From Deltaproteobacteria bacterium (GTDB taxonomy: Bacteria; Myxococcota_A; UBA796; SXON01), in the NCBI GenBank assembly GCA_947445035.1, contig CANFCK010000006.1:176825-240824 (forward strand): a stretch of DNA of 64,000 nt, in the 5' to 3' direction. The notes under the pieces were generated by a model that did no database searches, was not told where the DNA came from, and worked only from the letters and a program-made list of their open reading frames with translations. The position numbers were made by a program, and so were the translations under genes. Positions 33,786 to 42,892 of this stretch are shown piece by piece (the stretch's first letter is position 1; each line of letters starts with the position of its first letter).

Positions 33786-34364
33786 GTGATTGCCCTCGTC
33801 GCCGCTGTCGCCGTCTTGTTGGGCGCGCCCCTGATCGATGCCGTGCTGTCGCGCCGTCCGGGGCTAGCTCCTCGCCTGGATGCCTTGCTCGGGCTGGCCA
33901 TTGGCGCTGCCATTTTCGGGGCGGTACTGCCCTGGGGCGCCGACACGCTGGGGTGGCCGTGGGCGCTGGTGGTGCTCGTCGCGGGGCTCGGCGTCGGCTT
34001 CGGCGCGCACCGCTTCCCGGCGCTCGGGGACGCCGTCAACGCCTTTGCGTTTGTCGGTCTTGCGCTGCACGCGCTCGTCGATGGTGTCGCGCTCGCGGGA
34101 GGGCAGGCCACCATGGGGGTGGCGGTGGTTCTGCACAACCTGCCGGTGGGGCTGGCCCTGTGGCGGACGGTGGCGCCGACCAATCGGCAGCTGGCGCGGC
34201 TGGCGCTGTTGTTGTCGGCGTTCATCACGGTGGCGGGCTGGATGTTGGCGGCCCACATGGCCGAGGCGGCGAGCGCGGCGCCGATGGCGATGTTGCAGCT
34301 TGGGGCGGGCGGGACCTTGTTGCACGCGGCCTGGCACCTCGTGTCGCGGAGTCTGCGACGTTAG
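33786..34364 (+). CDS. ZIP-family-like membrane protein lacking the canonical Glu
   Basis: A 192-residue polytopic membrane protein with about six hydrophobic segments. HALVDGVALAGG and VVLHNLPVGLAL correspond to the paired ZIP-transporter metal-binding helices (HN..D/EG and HN.PEG). The second normally reads HNxPEG but has Val in place of Glu, so metal transport may be altered or lost. It is divergent from the DT-rich lipoprotein gene. The membrane-protein nature is clear; the ZIP assignment rests on these two motifs. Confidence 0.65.
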   Translation: MIALVAAVAVLLGAPLIDAVLSRRPGLAPRLDALLGLAIGAAIFGAVLPWGADTLGWPWALVVLVAGLGVGFGAHRFPALGDAVNAFAFVGLALHALVDGVALAGGQATMGVAVVLHNLPVGLALWRTVAPTNRQLARLALLLSAFITVAGWMLAAHMAEAASAAPMAMLQLGAGGTLLHAAWHLVSRSLRR

Positions 34365-34376
34365 CAGACTCCCGCC

Positions 34377-35531
34377 GTGCTGCTCGTCTTCACCCTACTC
34401 TCCGCCGCCGACGCCGCTCCGGTGGACGCGCTCTCCGACAACTCCGTGGCCTACGCGCTCGGCGGCGACTGCCCCGGCGCGGAGTCGGGCCTCCGTCGAC
34501 GCGTCGACGCCTCCCCGGACGACATCCCCGCCCGCCTTGCGCTGGCCGCCTGCCGCTTTGGCGGGACCGAGGCTGGCACCGCGCGCGCCGATCTGCAAAG
34601 CCTGTACCTCGTGGGCGCGCCCTTCGATCCCGGCACCCTCTCCAAGCGCCGAAACGCCGATCCCGCTGCGCTCACGAGGCTCCGCGAACAGGGCCAGTCC
34701 GCGCTCGGCCTGCTGGTCGCGACGATGGCCGGGAAACGTTCGTTCAGCGAAGCGCGCGAGGCGCTGGACATCCTGGAGCCGATGGTCGGGGAGTCGGGGC
34801 CCACCGCGGCGGCGCGCATCGGCCTTGAGCGGACCCAGAACGGGCCGAAGCTGGCCTGGCCGCTGGCGAGCGCGGCGCTGGCGCGCTTTCCGGAGGATGC
34901 GAACGTTCTTGAGGAGGCGGGTCGGTTGACCTTCGATGACGCGACCCACGCGCCAGGGGCGCTGGTGGATGCCGTCCTCGTTCGTGGGCGGCCGACCGCG
35001 AAGATGAACTCCCTTTTGGGGTTCTTGCGGGCGGGCAAGACCGCGGAGTGTCTGACCTACGGCGCGCGAGCGGGCGTGGCGGCGGCGGACCGTCCAGCCT
35101 GGGATGCGCTGCGCTACCGGTGCGCGGCGGCGGCCGGGGACCTGGTCGCCGCGGATGCGCTCGCGACCACGGGGAAGCCGCCGCTGGACACGCTCGCGTC
35201 GGCTCAACATGCTCGGCTGTTGGCGGGTGCAGGTCGCGACGACGAGGCCATCGGTTTGGCTGCGCCGCGGGCCACCGACAACGCCGTTGCGGCGGAGGTT
35301 CTCTTTGGGATCTACGCCCGCCTGGGCCGGACCAGCGACCTCGAAGCGCTCGCCGCCTCGTTGCCGGCGGGCTCCACCGGGCGGCTCGCGGCGGCGACGG
35401 CCCTGGTCAACAGCCGGCAGTTTGCGCCCGCTCTGTTGCTGGTGGAAGGAAGCTGCTCCGCCTACGTGGACGCCAACGCCGCGTTGTGCGCCAAGGTGGT
35501 GGCGTCAGCCCGGCGGGGGCTGGGGCGGTAG
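34377..35531 (+). CDS. Secreted alpha-helical repeat (TPR-like) protein
   Basis: A 384-residue exported protein. A signal peptide (LLVFTLLSAADAA) is followed by successive helical pairs of about 34 residues (NSVAYALGGDCPGAESGLRRRV, LALAACRFGGTEAGTARADL, LDILEPMVGESGPTAAARIGL, ALLVEGSCSAYVDANAALC), a pattern of tetratricopeptide-type repeats. The likely role is a periplasmic protein-protein scaffold. The start is GTG, 12 bp after the ZIP-like gene, so the two may be co-transcribed. It converges with the mmsA gene. Confidence 0.7.
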   Translation: MLLVFTLLSAADAAPVDALSDNSVAYALGGDCPGAESGLRRRVDASPDDIPARLALAACRFGGTEAGTARADLQSLYLVGAPFDPGTLSKRRNADPAALTRLREQGQSALGLLVATMAGKRSFSEAREALDILEPMVGESGPTAAARIGLERTQNGPKLAWPLASAALARFPEDANVLEEAGRLTFDDATHAPGALVDAVLVRGRPTAKMNSLLGFLRAGKTAECLTYGARAGVAAADRPAWDALRYRCAAAAGDLVAADALATTGKPPLDTLASAQHARLLAGAGRDDEAIGLAAPRATDNAVAAEVLFGIYARLGRTSDLEALAASLPAGSTGRLAAATALVNSRQFAPALLLVEGSCSAYVDANAALCAKVVASARRGLGR

Positions 35532-35588
35532 GCTCCAGGCTCTGGCCCAGCGACAGATCGCCGCCGCCAGGCGGCCGCCATCGCGCCA

Positions 35589-37076
35589 CTACCGATTCCG
35601 AGGAAACCCAAGATCGATGGTGCTGGTCGCCGGGTCCGGCCAGCGACTGGTCACGACCTTGGTGCGGGTGAAGAACCGGATGCCCTCCGGCCCGTACATG
35701 TGGTGGTCGCCGAAGAGGGACGCCCGCCAGCCGCCGAAGGAGTAGTAGGAGACCGGCACCGGAATCGGAACGTTGATACCGACCATTCCGACATCGACCT
35801 CCCGCTGGAAGCGCCGCGCCGCGCCGCCGTCGCGGGTGAAGATGGCGGTGCCGTTGCCGAACTCGTGGCTGTTGACCAGGGCCAGCGCTTCGTCGTAGGT
35901 GGCCACCCGCAAAACCCCGAGGATCGGCCCGAAGATTTCGTCGGTGTACATCCGCGTGCCCGGCCGGACGTGGTCCACGAGTGACACCCCAAGGAAGAAA
36001 CCGTCGCCAGTGAACGGTTGCTTGCGGCCGTCGCGCACCACCACCGCGCCTTCGGTGGTCGCGATATCGAGGTATGACGCCACCTTGTCGCGATGCTCAC
36101 GGGTGATGAGCGGCCCCATCTCATTGGCCGGATCGGTGCCGGGGCCCACCTTGATGCGGTCCAGGCGCGCCTCGATGGCCTTGACCAACGGGTCGGCGGA
36201 GTCGCCCACCGCCACCACCACCGAGATCGCCATGCAGCGCTCGCCCGCCGAGCCATACGCGGCCGAAACCGCGGCGTCCGCGGCCATGTTGATGTCGGCA
36301 TCGGGGAGCACCACCATGTGGTTCTTCGCGCCGCCCAGCGCTTGCACCCGCTTGCCGTTGCGGGTGCCGTTTTCGTAGATGTAGCGGGCGATGGGCGTCG
36401 AGCCGACAAACGAAAGCGCCGCGACGGCAGGGTGCTCGATCAGCCGATCGACGACCACCTTGTCGCCGTGCACCACGTTGAGGACGCCGTCCGGAAGGCC
36501 CGCTTCTTTGAGCAGCGCCGCCAGGAAGTTCGAGCACGACGGGTCCTTTTCGCTGGGCTTCAAAACGCAGGTGTTGCCGCACGCGATGGCGTTGGCCAAC
36601 ATCCAGATCGGCACCATCGCCGGGAAATTGAACGGGGTGATCGCCGCCACCACGCCGAGCGGCTGCCGCAACGAGTACACGTCGACACCCGTCGCCGCCT
36701 GCTCGGAGTGTTCGCCCTTGAGCAGGTGCGGCACCCCACAAGCGAACTCGACGTTTTCGATGCCGCGGGAGATCTCTCCCATGGCATCGGAGTGCACTTT
36801 CCCATGTTCGCTGGTGAGGATCCGGGCGAGGTCGGCCTTGCGGGCGTCGAGCAGCTCCCGAAACTTGAACAAGATCTCCGCCCGGCGCGACAACGACGAC
36901 TGGCTCCAGGACTTGCCGGCGTGGATGCACGACGCCACCACCGCGTCCACCTCGGCGACATCCGCATAGTCGACGCGCGCCTGCACCTGGCCCACGGCAG
37001 GGTCGTACACCGCGCCGCTGCGACCCGAATTGCCGTAGGTCTCCTTGCCGTCGATCCAGTGTCCGATGCGCTTCAT
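35589..37076 (-). CDS. mmsA: CoA-acylating methylmalonate-semialdehyde dehydrogenase
   Basis: A 495-residue aldehyde dehydrogenase of the MmsA/IolA group, which turns (methyl)malonate semialdehyde, CoA and NAD+ into propionyl- or acetyl-CoA, CO2 and NADH in valine, beta-alanine or inositol catabolism. Diagnostic phrases are YGNSGRSGAVYDPAVG near the N-terminus, PFNFPAMVPIW, VLKPSEKDP (cofactor Lys173), ALGGAKNHMVVLPDAD and GSAGERCMA with catalytic Cys281. The group usually has Asn-His in AKNH where other aldehyde dehydrogenases have Glu, as seen here. No neighbouring catabolic genes support a pathway. Confidence 0.95.
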   Translation of the reverse strand: MKRIGHWIDGKETYGNSGRSGAVYDPAVGQVQARVDYADVAEVDAVVASCIHAGKSWSQSSLSRRAEILFKFRELLDARKADLARILTSEHGKVHSDAMGEISRGIENVEFACGVPHLLKGEHSEQAATGVDVYSLRQPLGVVAAITPFNFPAMVPIWMLANAIACGNTCVLKPSEKDPSCSNFLAALLKEAGLPDGVLNVVHGDKVVVDRLIEHPAVAALSFVGSTPIARYIYENGTRNGKRVQALGGAKNHMVVLPDADINMAADAAVSAAYGSAGERCMAISVVVAVGDSADPLVKAIEARLDRIKVGPGTDPANEMGPLITREHRDKVASYLDIATTEGAVVVRDGRKQPFTGDGFFLGVSLVDHVRPGTRMYTDEIFGPILGVLRVATYDEALALVNSHEFGNGTAIFTRDGGAARRFQREVDVGMVGINVPIPVPVSYYSFGGWRASLFGDHHMYGPEGIRFFTRTKVVTSRWPDPATSTIDLGFPRNR

Positions 37077-37116
37077 GCCGGCTCCGAGAGTTCGACGGGG
37101 TCGTTAGCCTGTGGCG

Positions 37117-37596
37117 ATGAACTCCGCTCGTTCACTCTCGGCCCTCGCGCTCCTCTCCGGCTGTGGCGCCGAGGCCGTGGCGTTCGACGTTGCCGACATG
37201 CTCGCCGTCCACAACGCCGTGCGCTTGGAGTACGGTGTGGACGCACTTTCAGCGGATGTGGTGCTGGCCGATGTCGCGCTGGAATGGTCGCGACAGCTGT
37301 CTGCCGATGGGTGTGATCTCGTGCACAGCGGGGGCGGGTACGGCGAGAACCTCTACTGGACCTCGGCGACCGCCACCCCCGCGGACGCGGTGACGGCCTG
37401 GGCCGATGAGGTCGCCGACTATGATCTCGGCACCCACACCTGCGCGGAAGGGGCGGTCTGTGGCCACTTTACCCAGGTCGTCTGGGCCAATACGACCACC
37501 GTAGGCTGCGGCGCCGCGGTGTGCCCGGATGGGGGCGAAGTCTGGACCTGCGAGTACGATCCGCCCGGCAACTGGGTCGGCGAGACCCCTTTCTGA
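37117..37596 (+). CDS. CAP/SCP-domain lipoprotein
   Basis: A 159-residue secreted CAP (cysteine-rich secretory, antigen 5, PR-1) protein. Lipobox LLSGC is followed by the CAP signature pieces DMLAVHNAVRLEYGV, LAEWS-like LEWSRQLSADGC, GGGYGENLYW, CGHFTQVVWANTTTVGCG (with the cavity His and Glu set) and CEYDPPGNWVG. Such proteins act outside the cell in lipid binding or peptide cleavage. ATG 37117 is chosen over GTG 37111. Its stop overlaps the chromate-transporter ATG (TGATG). Confidence 0.92.
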   Translation: MNSARSLSALALLSGCGAEAVAFDVADMLAVHNAVRLEYGVDALSADVVLADVALEWSRQLSADGCDLVHSGGGYGENLYWTSATATPADAVTAWADEVADYDLGTHTCAEGAVCGHFTQVVWANTTTVGCGAAVCPDGGEVWTCEYDPPGNWVGETPF

Positions 37597-38747
37597 TGGC
37601 CGACGTGCCCGTCGTCACGCCCTCGATGGGCGAGCTTACGGCCTACTTCCTTAAGCTCGGCGCCGTCGGCTTCGGCGGGCCCATCGCCCTCGTCGGCTAC
37701 ATGCAGCGCGACCTGGTTGAGGCGCGCCGGTGGGTCACCCGGGAAGACTACAAGGAGGGGCTGGCGCTGGCGCAATTGATGCCGGGTCCGCTCGCCGCCC
37801 AGCTGGCGATCTACCTGGGGTGGGTACGGGGAGGGGTCCTCGGCGCGACCCTGGTGGGGCTGGCGTTCGTATTGCCGTCGTTCCTGATGGTGCTGGCGCT
37901 CTCCGCGGCCTATGTCCAATACGGGGGCATGCCGTGGATGCAGGGCGCCTTTTACGGCGTCGGCGCGGCGGTGATCGCCATCATCGGCAAGAGCGCGTGG
38001 AAGCTGGCGCAGACCACCCTCGGCAAGGCGCGGCTGTTGTGGGTGCTCTTCGGCGCCTCGGCGCTTTTGACGGCGATCACCGAGACCGAGATGGTGGCCT
38101 TCTTCTTATTGTGCGGCGCCATCGGTGCGGTAGCGGCGGCGTCGGTGAAACCGGGCGCGGCAGCGTCGCTTTTCCCGTGGCCGTTCCTGTTGACAGGGCT
38201 GCACGGCCCCGCCGAGGGCTCGACCCTGTGGACCATCGCCTGGTACTTCACCGAGGCGGGCGCCTTCGTGTTCGGTAGTGGCCTCGCCATCGTGCCTTTC
38301 TTGCACAGCGGCGTCGTCAACGAGTTCGGTTGGCTGACGGAGCGCCAGTTCTTGGATGCCGTCGCCGTCGCGATGATCACGCCGGGCCCCGTGGTGATCA
38401 CCGTCGCGTTCATCGGGTACCTGACGGCGGGACCCTTGGGTGCATGCGTCGCCGCGCTCACGACGTTCTTGCCCTGTTACCTGCTGGTGGTGGGCCCCGC
38501 GCCGTACTTCCGTCGGATCGTCGGCAACGTGAGGGTCAAGGGCTTTGTGGACGGGGTCACCGCCGCCGCGTCGGGCGCCATCGCCGGCGCCGCGTTCGTG
38601 CTCGGTCGCCGGGCGGTGGTCGATGTTCCTACCGCGCTGATTCTGCTCGGAACCCTTGCCGCGCTCACCTGGCTAAAGCGTGCGCCAGAGCCCGTGCTGA
38701 TCGTCGTCGCGGGGTGGGTGGGGCTGGCGGTCGTCGGGATGGGGTGA
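37596..38747 (+). CDS. chrA: Chromate transporter (CHR family, two-domain)
   Basis: A 383-residue inner-membrane protein of the long-chain CHR family. Two homologous halves are visible: LGAVGFGGPIALVGYMQRDLVEARRWVTREDY with QLMPGPLAAQLAIYLGW, and FVFGSGLAIVPFLHSGVVNEFGWLTERQFLDAVAVAMITPGPVVITVAFIGY. Ten to twelve hydrophobic segments follow. The family exports chromate by proton antiport, using the FGG/FGSG and PGP motifs. The ATG overlaps the CAP-lipoprotein stop; the neighbour is not known to be related in function. Confidence 0.95.
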   Translation: MADVPVVTPSMGELTAYFLKLGAVGFGGPIALVGYMQRDLVEARRWVTREDYKEGLALAQLMPGPLAAQLAIYLGWVRGGVLGATLVGLAFVLPSFLMVLALSAAYVQYGGMPWMQGAFYGVGAAVIAIIGKSAWKLAQTTLGKARLLWVLFGASALLTAITETEMVAFFLLCGAIGAVAAASVKPGAAASLFPWPFLLTGLHGPAEGSTLWTIAWYFTEAGAFVFGSGLAIVPFLHSGVVNEFGWLTERQFLDAVAVAMITPGPVVITVAFIGYLTAGPLGACVAALTTFLPCYLLVVGPAPYFRRIVGNVRVKGFVDGVTAAASGAIAGAAFVLGRRAVVDVPTALILLGTLAALTWLKRAPEPVLIVVAGWVGLAVVGMG

Positions 38748-38810
38748 GGGCGGCTCAGCTGACGACGGGGTCGGCCATGCCGGAGCACCACGCCCTGCCG
38801 ACGCGCAAGC

Positions 38811-40142
38811 CTACTCCGTGACGGTGTTCAGCCTCAATTCCAGCCCCGTGTGCGAATCAGTCCCGCTGGCCAACCGACCGCTGGGGTCGTTGTTGTAGCT
38901 GGCCACCGCCTCACCCGTTTCGTTGATGATGCCGTCGCCATCGATGTCCAGGTAGGCCCAGAGGTAGACGATGGTGTTGGCCGGCGCGATGAGCGTGAAC
39001 CCAAGCGCGCCCCCGGTCAGGTCGGCGCCGCTGTAGGTCTGGTAGTCATAGGCGATGGCTGGAATGTCCGAGACGCTCAGATCGTCCTCGGGACGGTATT
39101 TCATCGCCGCGACGTGGACCTCGGCCGAGGGGTCGAGGTCGTCGAAGGCCGTCGCCATGGTCACATCGCCCGCGATGAGCACGAAGGGGACCGAGGCCGG
39201 GTTGGCGTTGGAGCCGTCGGGGATCATCAACGTCGCATTGAGGATGTCGTTGGTGCCGATGGTGATCGGGTTGAGGGAGGCGCCCGTCTCGTCGACGTAG
39301 TTACCCCACTTGTCGGCGGGGTCGATGAGCCCGTTGAAGTTGGCGTCCCAGGCGCCGAGCAGCTTGCCCGCGCCGAAGTTCTTGGCGACGTAGAGCTCGT
39401 AGGTGCCCACCGCGCCCTCATCCACCCGGGTGGGCGTGAAGCCGTCGACCCAGTACGGGCCGTAGCCGTCACTGCTGTAGAAAAGCGCCATGCAGCTGCC
39501 GCCGGCGTAGGACTCGGTGATGAGGCCTTCCCCGCTGACCAGCACGTAATCATCGCGGTTCCAGCCACCGCCGCCGCCGGGGGTCGAGAAATCGTAGTAG
39601 GACACGGGGATGTCGATGTCCACGCCTGCGACCTCGGCGCCGGGCACCACATCGACCATGTCGGGCCAGACCCCCATCGGCTCGTAGGTGGCGATGATGC
39701 CATCGGCCCAGTAGTCGAGCACCGCGTAGACGCGGACCTGGGGCGCCAGCTCCGGATCGACCTGAAGCTCGTAGGTGTTGCCCTCGGGGTCCGGTGAGCG
39801 GATCACGTAAGAATCCACGTAGGTCATGGTGAAGGTCTCTTCGTCCAGCGCGTAGGCGCTGACGAAGATCGAGCCGAACGGGAAGTCGTCGCCGTAGACC
39901 GACTCCCATTCTTGCCACACGAGGTCGCCCATCGCGTCGTACTTATAGACTTCGACCTGGACGGTGCCGGTGATGATGCCATCTTCCCCGTCGTCGCCGG
40001 TGTCGGCGGTGTCGGCGGGGATCTCTTCGAGGCCGCCGCTGTCGTCATTGGGGTCCTTGGTCCCGGCTTCGCCGAACTCATCGTCCGAGCGGCAACCGAA
40101 GGCGGTCAGAGCGAGAATCGGGAAAACTACACGACGGGACAT
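38811..40142 (-). CDS. Large lipoprotein of unknown function with DT-rich linker
   Basis: A 443-residue lipoprotein. The N-terminal segment ends LTAFGC, close to a lipobox. An acidic linker (PADTADTGDDGEDG) is followed by beta-rich repeats containing many Gly, Tyr and Asp (VQVEVYKYDAMGDLVW, SIFVSAYALDEETF, YELQVDPELAPQVRVYAVLDYW, LLGAWDANFNGLIDPADKWG, DIDGDGIINETGEAV). Two stretches, DANFNGLIDPAD and DIDGDGIIN, resemble calcium-binding loops. No catalytic motif was found. It may be an adhesin or surface scaffold. It converges with the chromate transporter 63 bp away. Confidence 0.78.
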   Translation of the reverse strand: MSRRVVFPILALTAFGCRSDDEFGEAGTKDPNDDSGGLEEIPADTADTGDDGEDGIITGTVQVEVYKYDAMGDLVWQEWESVYGDDFPFGSIFVSAYALDEETFTMTYVDSYVIRSPDPEGNTYELQVDPELAPQVRVYAVLDYWADGIIATYEPMGVWPDMVDVVPGAEVAGVDIDIPVSYYDFSTPGGGGGWNRDDYVLVSGEGLITESYAGGSCMALFYSSDGYGPYWVDGFTPTRVDEGAVGTYELYVAKNFGAGKLLGAWDANFNGLIDPADKWGNYVDETGASLNPITIGTNDILNATLMIPDGSNANPASVPFVLIAGDVTMATAFDDLDPSAEVHVAAMKYRPEDDLSVSDIPAIAYDYQTYSGADLTGGALGFTLIAPANTIVYLWAYLDIDGDGIINETGEAVASYNNDPSGRLASGTDSHTGLELRLNTVTE

Positions 40143-40196
40143 GGCGACTCCGAAGGTGGCGTGGGAGCTATACCACGAAGGCGGCCGACCTTCGCG

Positions 40197-41075
40197 TCAG
40201 TCGCGCAACAATCCGTGGAGCCCGGCGGCCAGGACTTCGCCCTGGCGTCGCAGCCGCGCCGGGGAGTGTCCGAACGCCGGCGTGCGGTTGACGTCCAGAA
40301 GGTAGGACCGGCCCTGGTGGAGGACGTAGTCGAACTTGCCGAAGTCGAAGCCGAGTCGCTGGCGCAGGGCGACGATCTCGCCGGGAGTGTCGATCTCCTC
40401 CCACGCTACGGCGTCGCGACGCTTGACAATTGGGCGGGGGGAGAGCGTGCGCTCAGCGATGCTCGCGGTACCGAGGAAGCTGTAGCTGCGAATGGCGTAA
40501 AGCTCGCCCTCGCGCTCGGGCACGAAACGCTCCACGACCAGCGCAGCGTTGCGGTAGACCCGGGCCGGAACGTCGGCGGCGGAGGCGAAGATTGGGTAGT
40601 CGTAGGGGTCCAGCCAGTCACGGAAGCCGAGCGGCAACCACCCCCGACGGGCCAGGGAGTCACGGAGCTTCTGCGCGGGGTCACGCGCTTCGAGGTGCCG
40701 CTCGGGCCTGCCTCCGTGGTTTTTGACGGTCTTGACGATGACCGGTCCAGTGGTGTCCTCGGGTCCGGCGACCAGCAGCGAGCTGATCGCGGTCTTTGCG
40801 ATGTCGGCGACACCGCGGTTGATGACACACGGGTGCGCGGCGGTGGCAGCCAGATAGTCGGCTGGGACTTTGGTGAGGTCTACGTGGAGGAAGATCACGT
40901 CGGCGGGGGGTAGGTCGACCACCCCGTGGGCAACGTGAACCGTGTGTCCGGATTCGCGCCACACGTCCACGAGCGGCCAGAGCACGTACCCGACATCGGC
41001 GGCGCGGGAATCCCGCTCATGGAGGACGACGGTGATGGTGAGGGGAGGGGGCACGACGCGCCGAGCGTAGCGCAC
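40197..41075 (-). CDS. ATP-grasp-like protein (RimK-type)
   Basis: A 292-residue protein of the ATP-grasp fold. A Rossmann-like pre-domain (ITVVLHERDSRAADVGYVL) is followed by VIVKTVKNHGGRPERHL (ATP-binding strand and lysines) and GRSYLLDVNRTPAFG, where Asp and Asn would hold the magnesium ions as in the EVN motif. RYRIG-like central strands such as GELYAIRSYSFLG fit the family. ATP-grasp enzymes join an acid to an amine or thiol through an acyl phosphate; the substrate here is unknown. A GTG a few codons downstream of the chosen start is possible. It stands alone between a lipoprotein and a divergent arylsulfotransferase-like gene. Confidence 0.75.
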   Translation of the reverse strand: MRYARRVVPPPLTITVVLHERDSRAADVGYVLWPLVDVWRESGHTVHVAHGVVDLPPADVIFLHVDLTKVPADYLAATAAHPCVINRGVADIAKTAISSLLVAGPEDTTGPVIVKTVKNHGGRPERHLEARDPAQKLRDSLARRGWLPLGFRDWLDPYDYPIFASAADVPARVYRNAALVVERFVPEREGELYAIRSYSFLGTASIAERTLSPRPIVKRRDAVAWEEIDTPGEIVALRQRLGFDFGKFDYVLHQGRSYLLDVNRTPAFGHSPARLRRQGEVLAAGLHGLLRD

Positions 41076-41123
41076 GGCCGATCACGTGGACAAGTCGGCC
41101 GGCCGCCGCTAGGCCAGAGCACG

Positions 41124-42530
41124 ATGCTTTTCCTGCTGTACGGATGCTTCTCGCCGGCCGAGTCCGGCCCGCCCCTGTGCGTGCCCGACAGCGGGTCAGG
41201 CGTGGTCTTGACCGCTGATCCTGACAACTTGCTGCGCTACGCGGCGGTGTTGGCGCAGGCCGGGTACCCGACGACGCTGCGGGTGTGGGACACGACGGGC
41301 GACGCCTCGACTGGGCGGGAGTTTCCCGTCGCCGCCGACGGGCGCGGCTCGATCTGGGGCCTGCGCTTCAACACCACGTACCAGGTTCAGCGCGACGACC
41401 ACGACGTCGCGACCTGTGTTACGACCGTCGCGCGCCCCGCCATCTTCCCAACGGCCAAGGTAGGCGGGTTGGGCGTACCGGGTGTCAACTACGTGCTCGT
41501 AAACCTCCGGTCGGGCGACGAGGCGGAGGAGATGCTCCTCATCTTCGACAACGAAGGGGAGATCGTCTGGTACGAGCTGGTGAGCACCCTGACGGGGTCC
41601 AAGGATGATTTTTACGACGGCTACAGTTGGGATCCGGTGAGTCGCTCGGTCTACGCGATCGTTGGCCACGACCGCATCGCCCAGTACGCGCTCGACGGCA
41701 CGGTGCTGACGTTGTGGGGCGCCGAGACGCTGAACCACGCGATGTCACATGAGGTGCGTAGGGTCGGCAGCAAGTTGTACGTCGGGGTGACCGACAGCTT
41801 CCAGGACGACGCTGGCAACACGATTCTGAGCGATGGCTACCAGGTGTACGCTGACGATGGCACGCGCGAGCGCGAGTGGTTTTTACGGGACCACGGTTTG
41901 TCGCTCTTGACCGACCCGATGCCGACCGCGAACGCGCAGGAAAGCTACTGGGACGACACCTTCGGCGCGGCGGCCACGGATTGGACCCACTTCAACTCGT
42001 TGGATGTCACTGGCTCAGGTGCCGACGAGGCGGTCTTCCTTTCCTTGCGCAACCTCAACCAGGTGGTGAAGGTTGATGTTGCCAGCGGGGAGATCGTCTG
42101 GCGACTCGGAGACAACGGAGCGGACGGCGACCACAGCGCCGGGGACTTCACACTGCCGCGCCGCGCACGGTGGTTCTTCTCCCAACACCACCTGACCGTG
42201 GGGGAGGACGGCTCCTTCCTGTTGTACGACAATGGCGACGGGAAGGACCCCACGCGCACCCTTGAATTCACGCTCGACGAGGGGGCGGGCACGGTGACCT
42301 ATGATCGCGTCCACGACCTGGGACGCACCTGTTCGGTCTCGCGCGGCGCCGCCTATCGCCTCGACAATGGAAACGTGCTGTCCACGTGTGGCAACAACGC
42401 AATGGTCGAGGAGTTCGACGCGCTCGGCCTGGTCCCCTTCAGCCTCGACTTCGACTGCGGCACCGCCGACGCGGGCTGCATTCTTTACCGAGGCATCCCC
42501 ATCGACACCCTCACCGAAACTGGAGGTTGA
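41124..42530 (+). CDS. Arylsulfotransferase-like lipoprotein (beta-propeller)
   Basis: A 468-residue lipoprotein (MLFLLYGC, Cys8). From about residue 100 it follows the arylsulfate sulfotransferase-like propeller family: WDPVSRSVYAIVGHDRIAQYALDGTVL, DWTHFNSLDV (conserved His), AVFLSLRNLNQVVKVDVASGEIVWRLG and FFSQHHLTVGEDGSFLLYDNGDG. These His and Arg residues would form the active site if it transfers sulfate; hydrolysis or binding are also possible. ATG 41124 is chosen; the frame is open upstream but the extension is antisense to the ATP-grasp gene. The 3' end overlaps the small convergent gene by about 20 bp. Confidence 0.85.
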   Translation: MLFLLYGCFSPAESGPPLCVPDSGSGVVLTADPDNLLRYAAVLAQAGYPTTLRVWDTTGDASTGREFPVAADGRGSIWGLRFNTTYQVQRDDHDVATCVTTVARPAIFPTAKVGGLGVPGVNYVLVNLRSGDEAEEMLLIFDNEGEIVWYELVSTLTGSKDDFYDGYSWDPVSRSVYAIVGHDRIAQYALDGTVLTLWGAETLNHAMSHEVRRVGSKLYVGVTDSFQDDAGNTILSDGYQVYADDGTREREWFLRDHGLSLLTDPMPTANAQESYWDDTFGAAATDWTHFNSLDVTGSGADEAVFLSLRNLNQVVKVDVASGEIVWRLGDNGADGDHSAGDFTLPRRARWFFSQHHLTVGEDGSFLLYDNGDGKDPTRTLEFTLDEGAGTVTYDRVHDLGRTCSVSRGAAYRLDNGNVLSTCGNNAMVEEFDALGLVPFSLDFDCGTADAGCILYRGIPIDTLTETGG

Positions 42531-42807
42531 CCACCGATGCGCCGATGCACGTGGCGCCAGCGGCGGTGAAAATCCGGGCTCCAACCGTCGCGATGTTGGT
42601 GCGGTTCCCGAGCTCGGCCAGGTCGTCCTGGTCCTTCATGCGGGGATTGTGGAGATCCTTGAACTCCGTGGTCCACGCGACGCTGTAGCCGAAGGCGATC
42701 GCACCGGTGACCGCCAGCCCAATCCCGGTGACCAGCCCGCCCATCGGCGGACCCGAACGGGCGGAGAGCGACCCGGGGGCGCTCAGCCTCGTCGGCGCGG
42801 CCCTCAT
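42511..42807 (-). CDS. Small hypothetical membrane protein
   Basis: A 98-residue protein with two hydrophobic segments: GGLVTGIGLAVTGAIAFGYSV (about 23-43) and FTAAGATCIGASVV (near 79-92), separated by a charged loop (HNPRMKDQDDLAELGNR). It may start at the internal ATG at 42744. The 3' end overlaps the arylsulfotransferase-like gene by 20 bp. It lies 85 bp downstream of the outer-membrane-type gene on the same strand. No family recognised; a short tail of a larger ancestral gene is possible. Confidence 0.5.
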   Translation of the reverse strand: MRAAPTRLSAPGSLSARSGPPMGGLVTGIGLAVTGAIAFGYSVAWTTEFKDLHNPRMKDQDDLAELGNRTNIATVGARIFTAAGATCIGASVVNLQFR

Positions 42808-42892
42808 CCCGGCCGCGGCTTCCTATCGGGGCCTCAGCTGCGCCGATGGGCCCCCTCGGCTGTGAGGACGACCCTGACGGCCGGCCGTCGAC

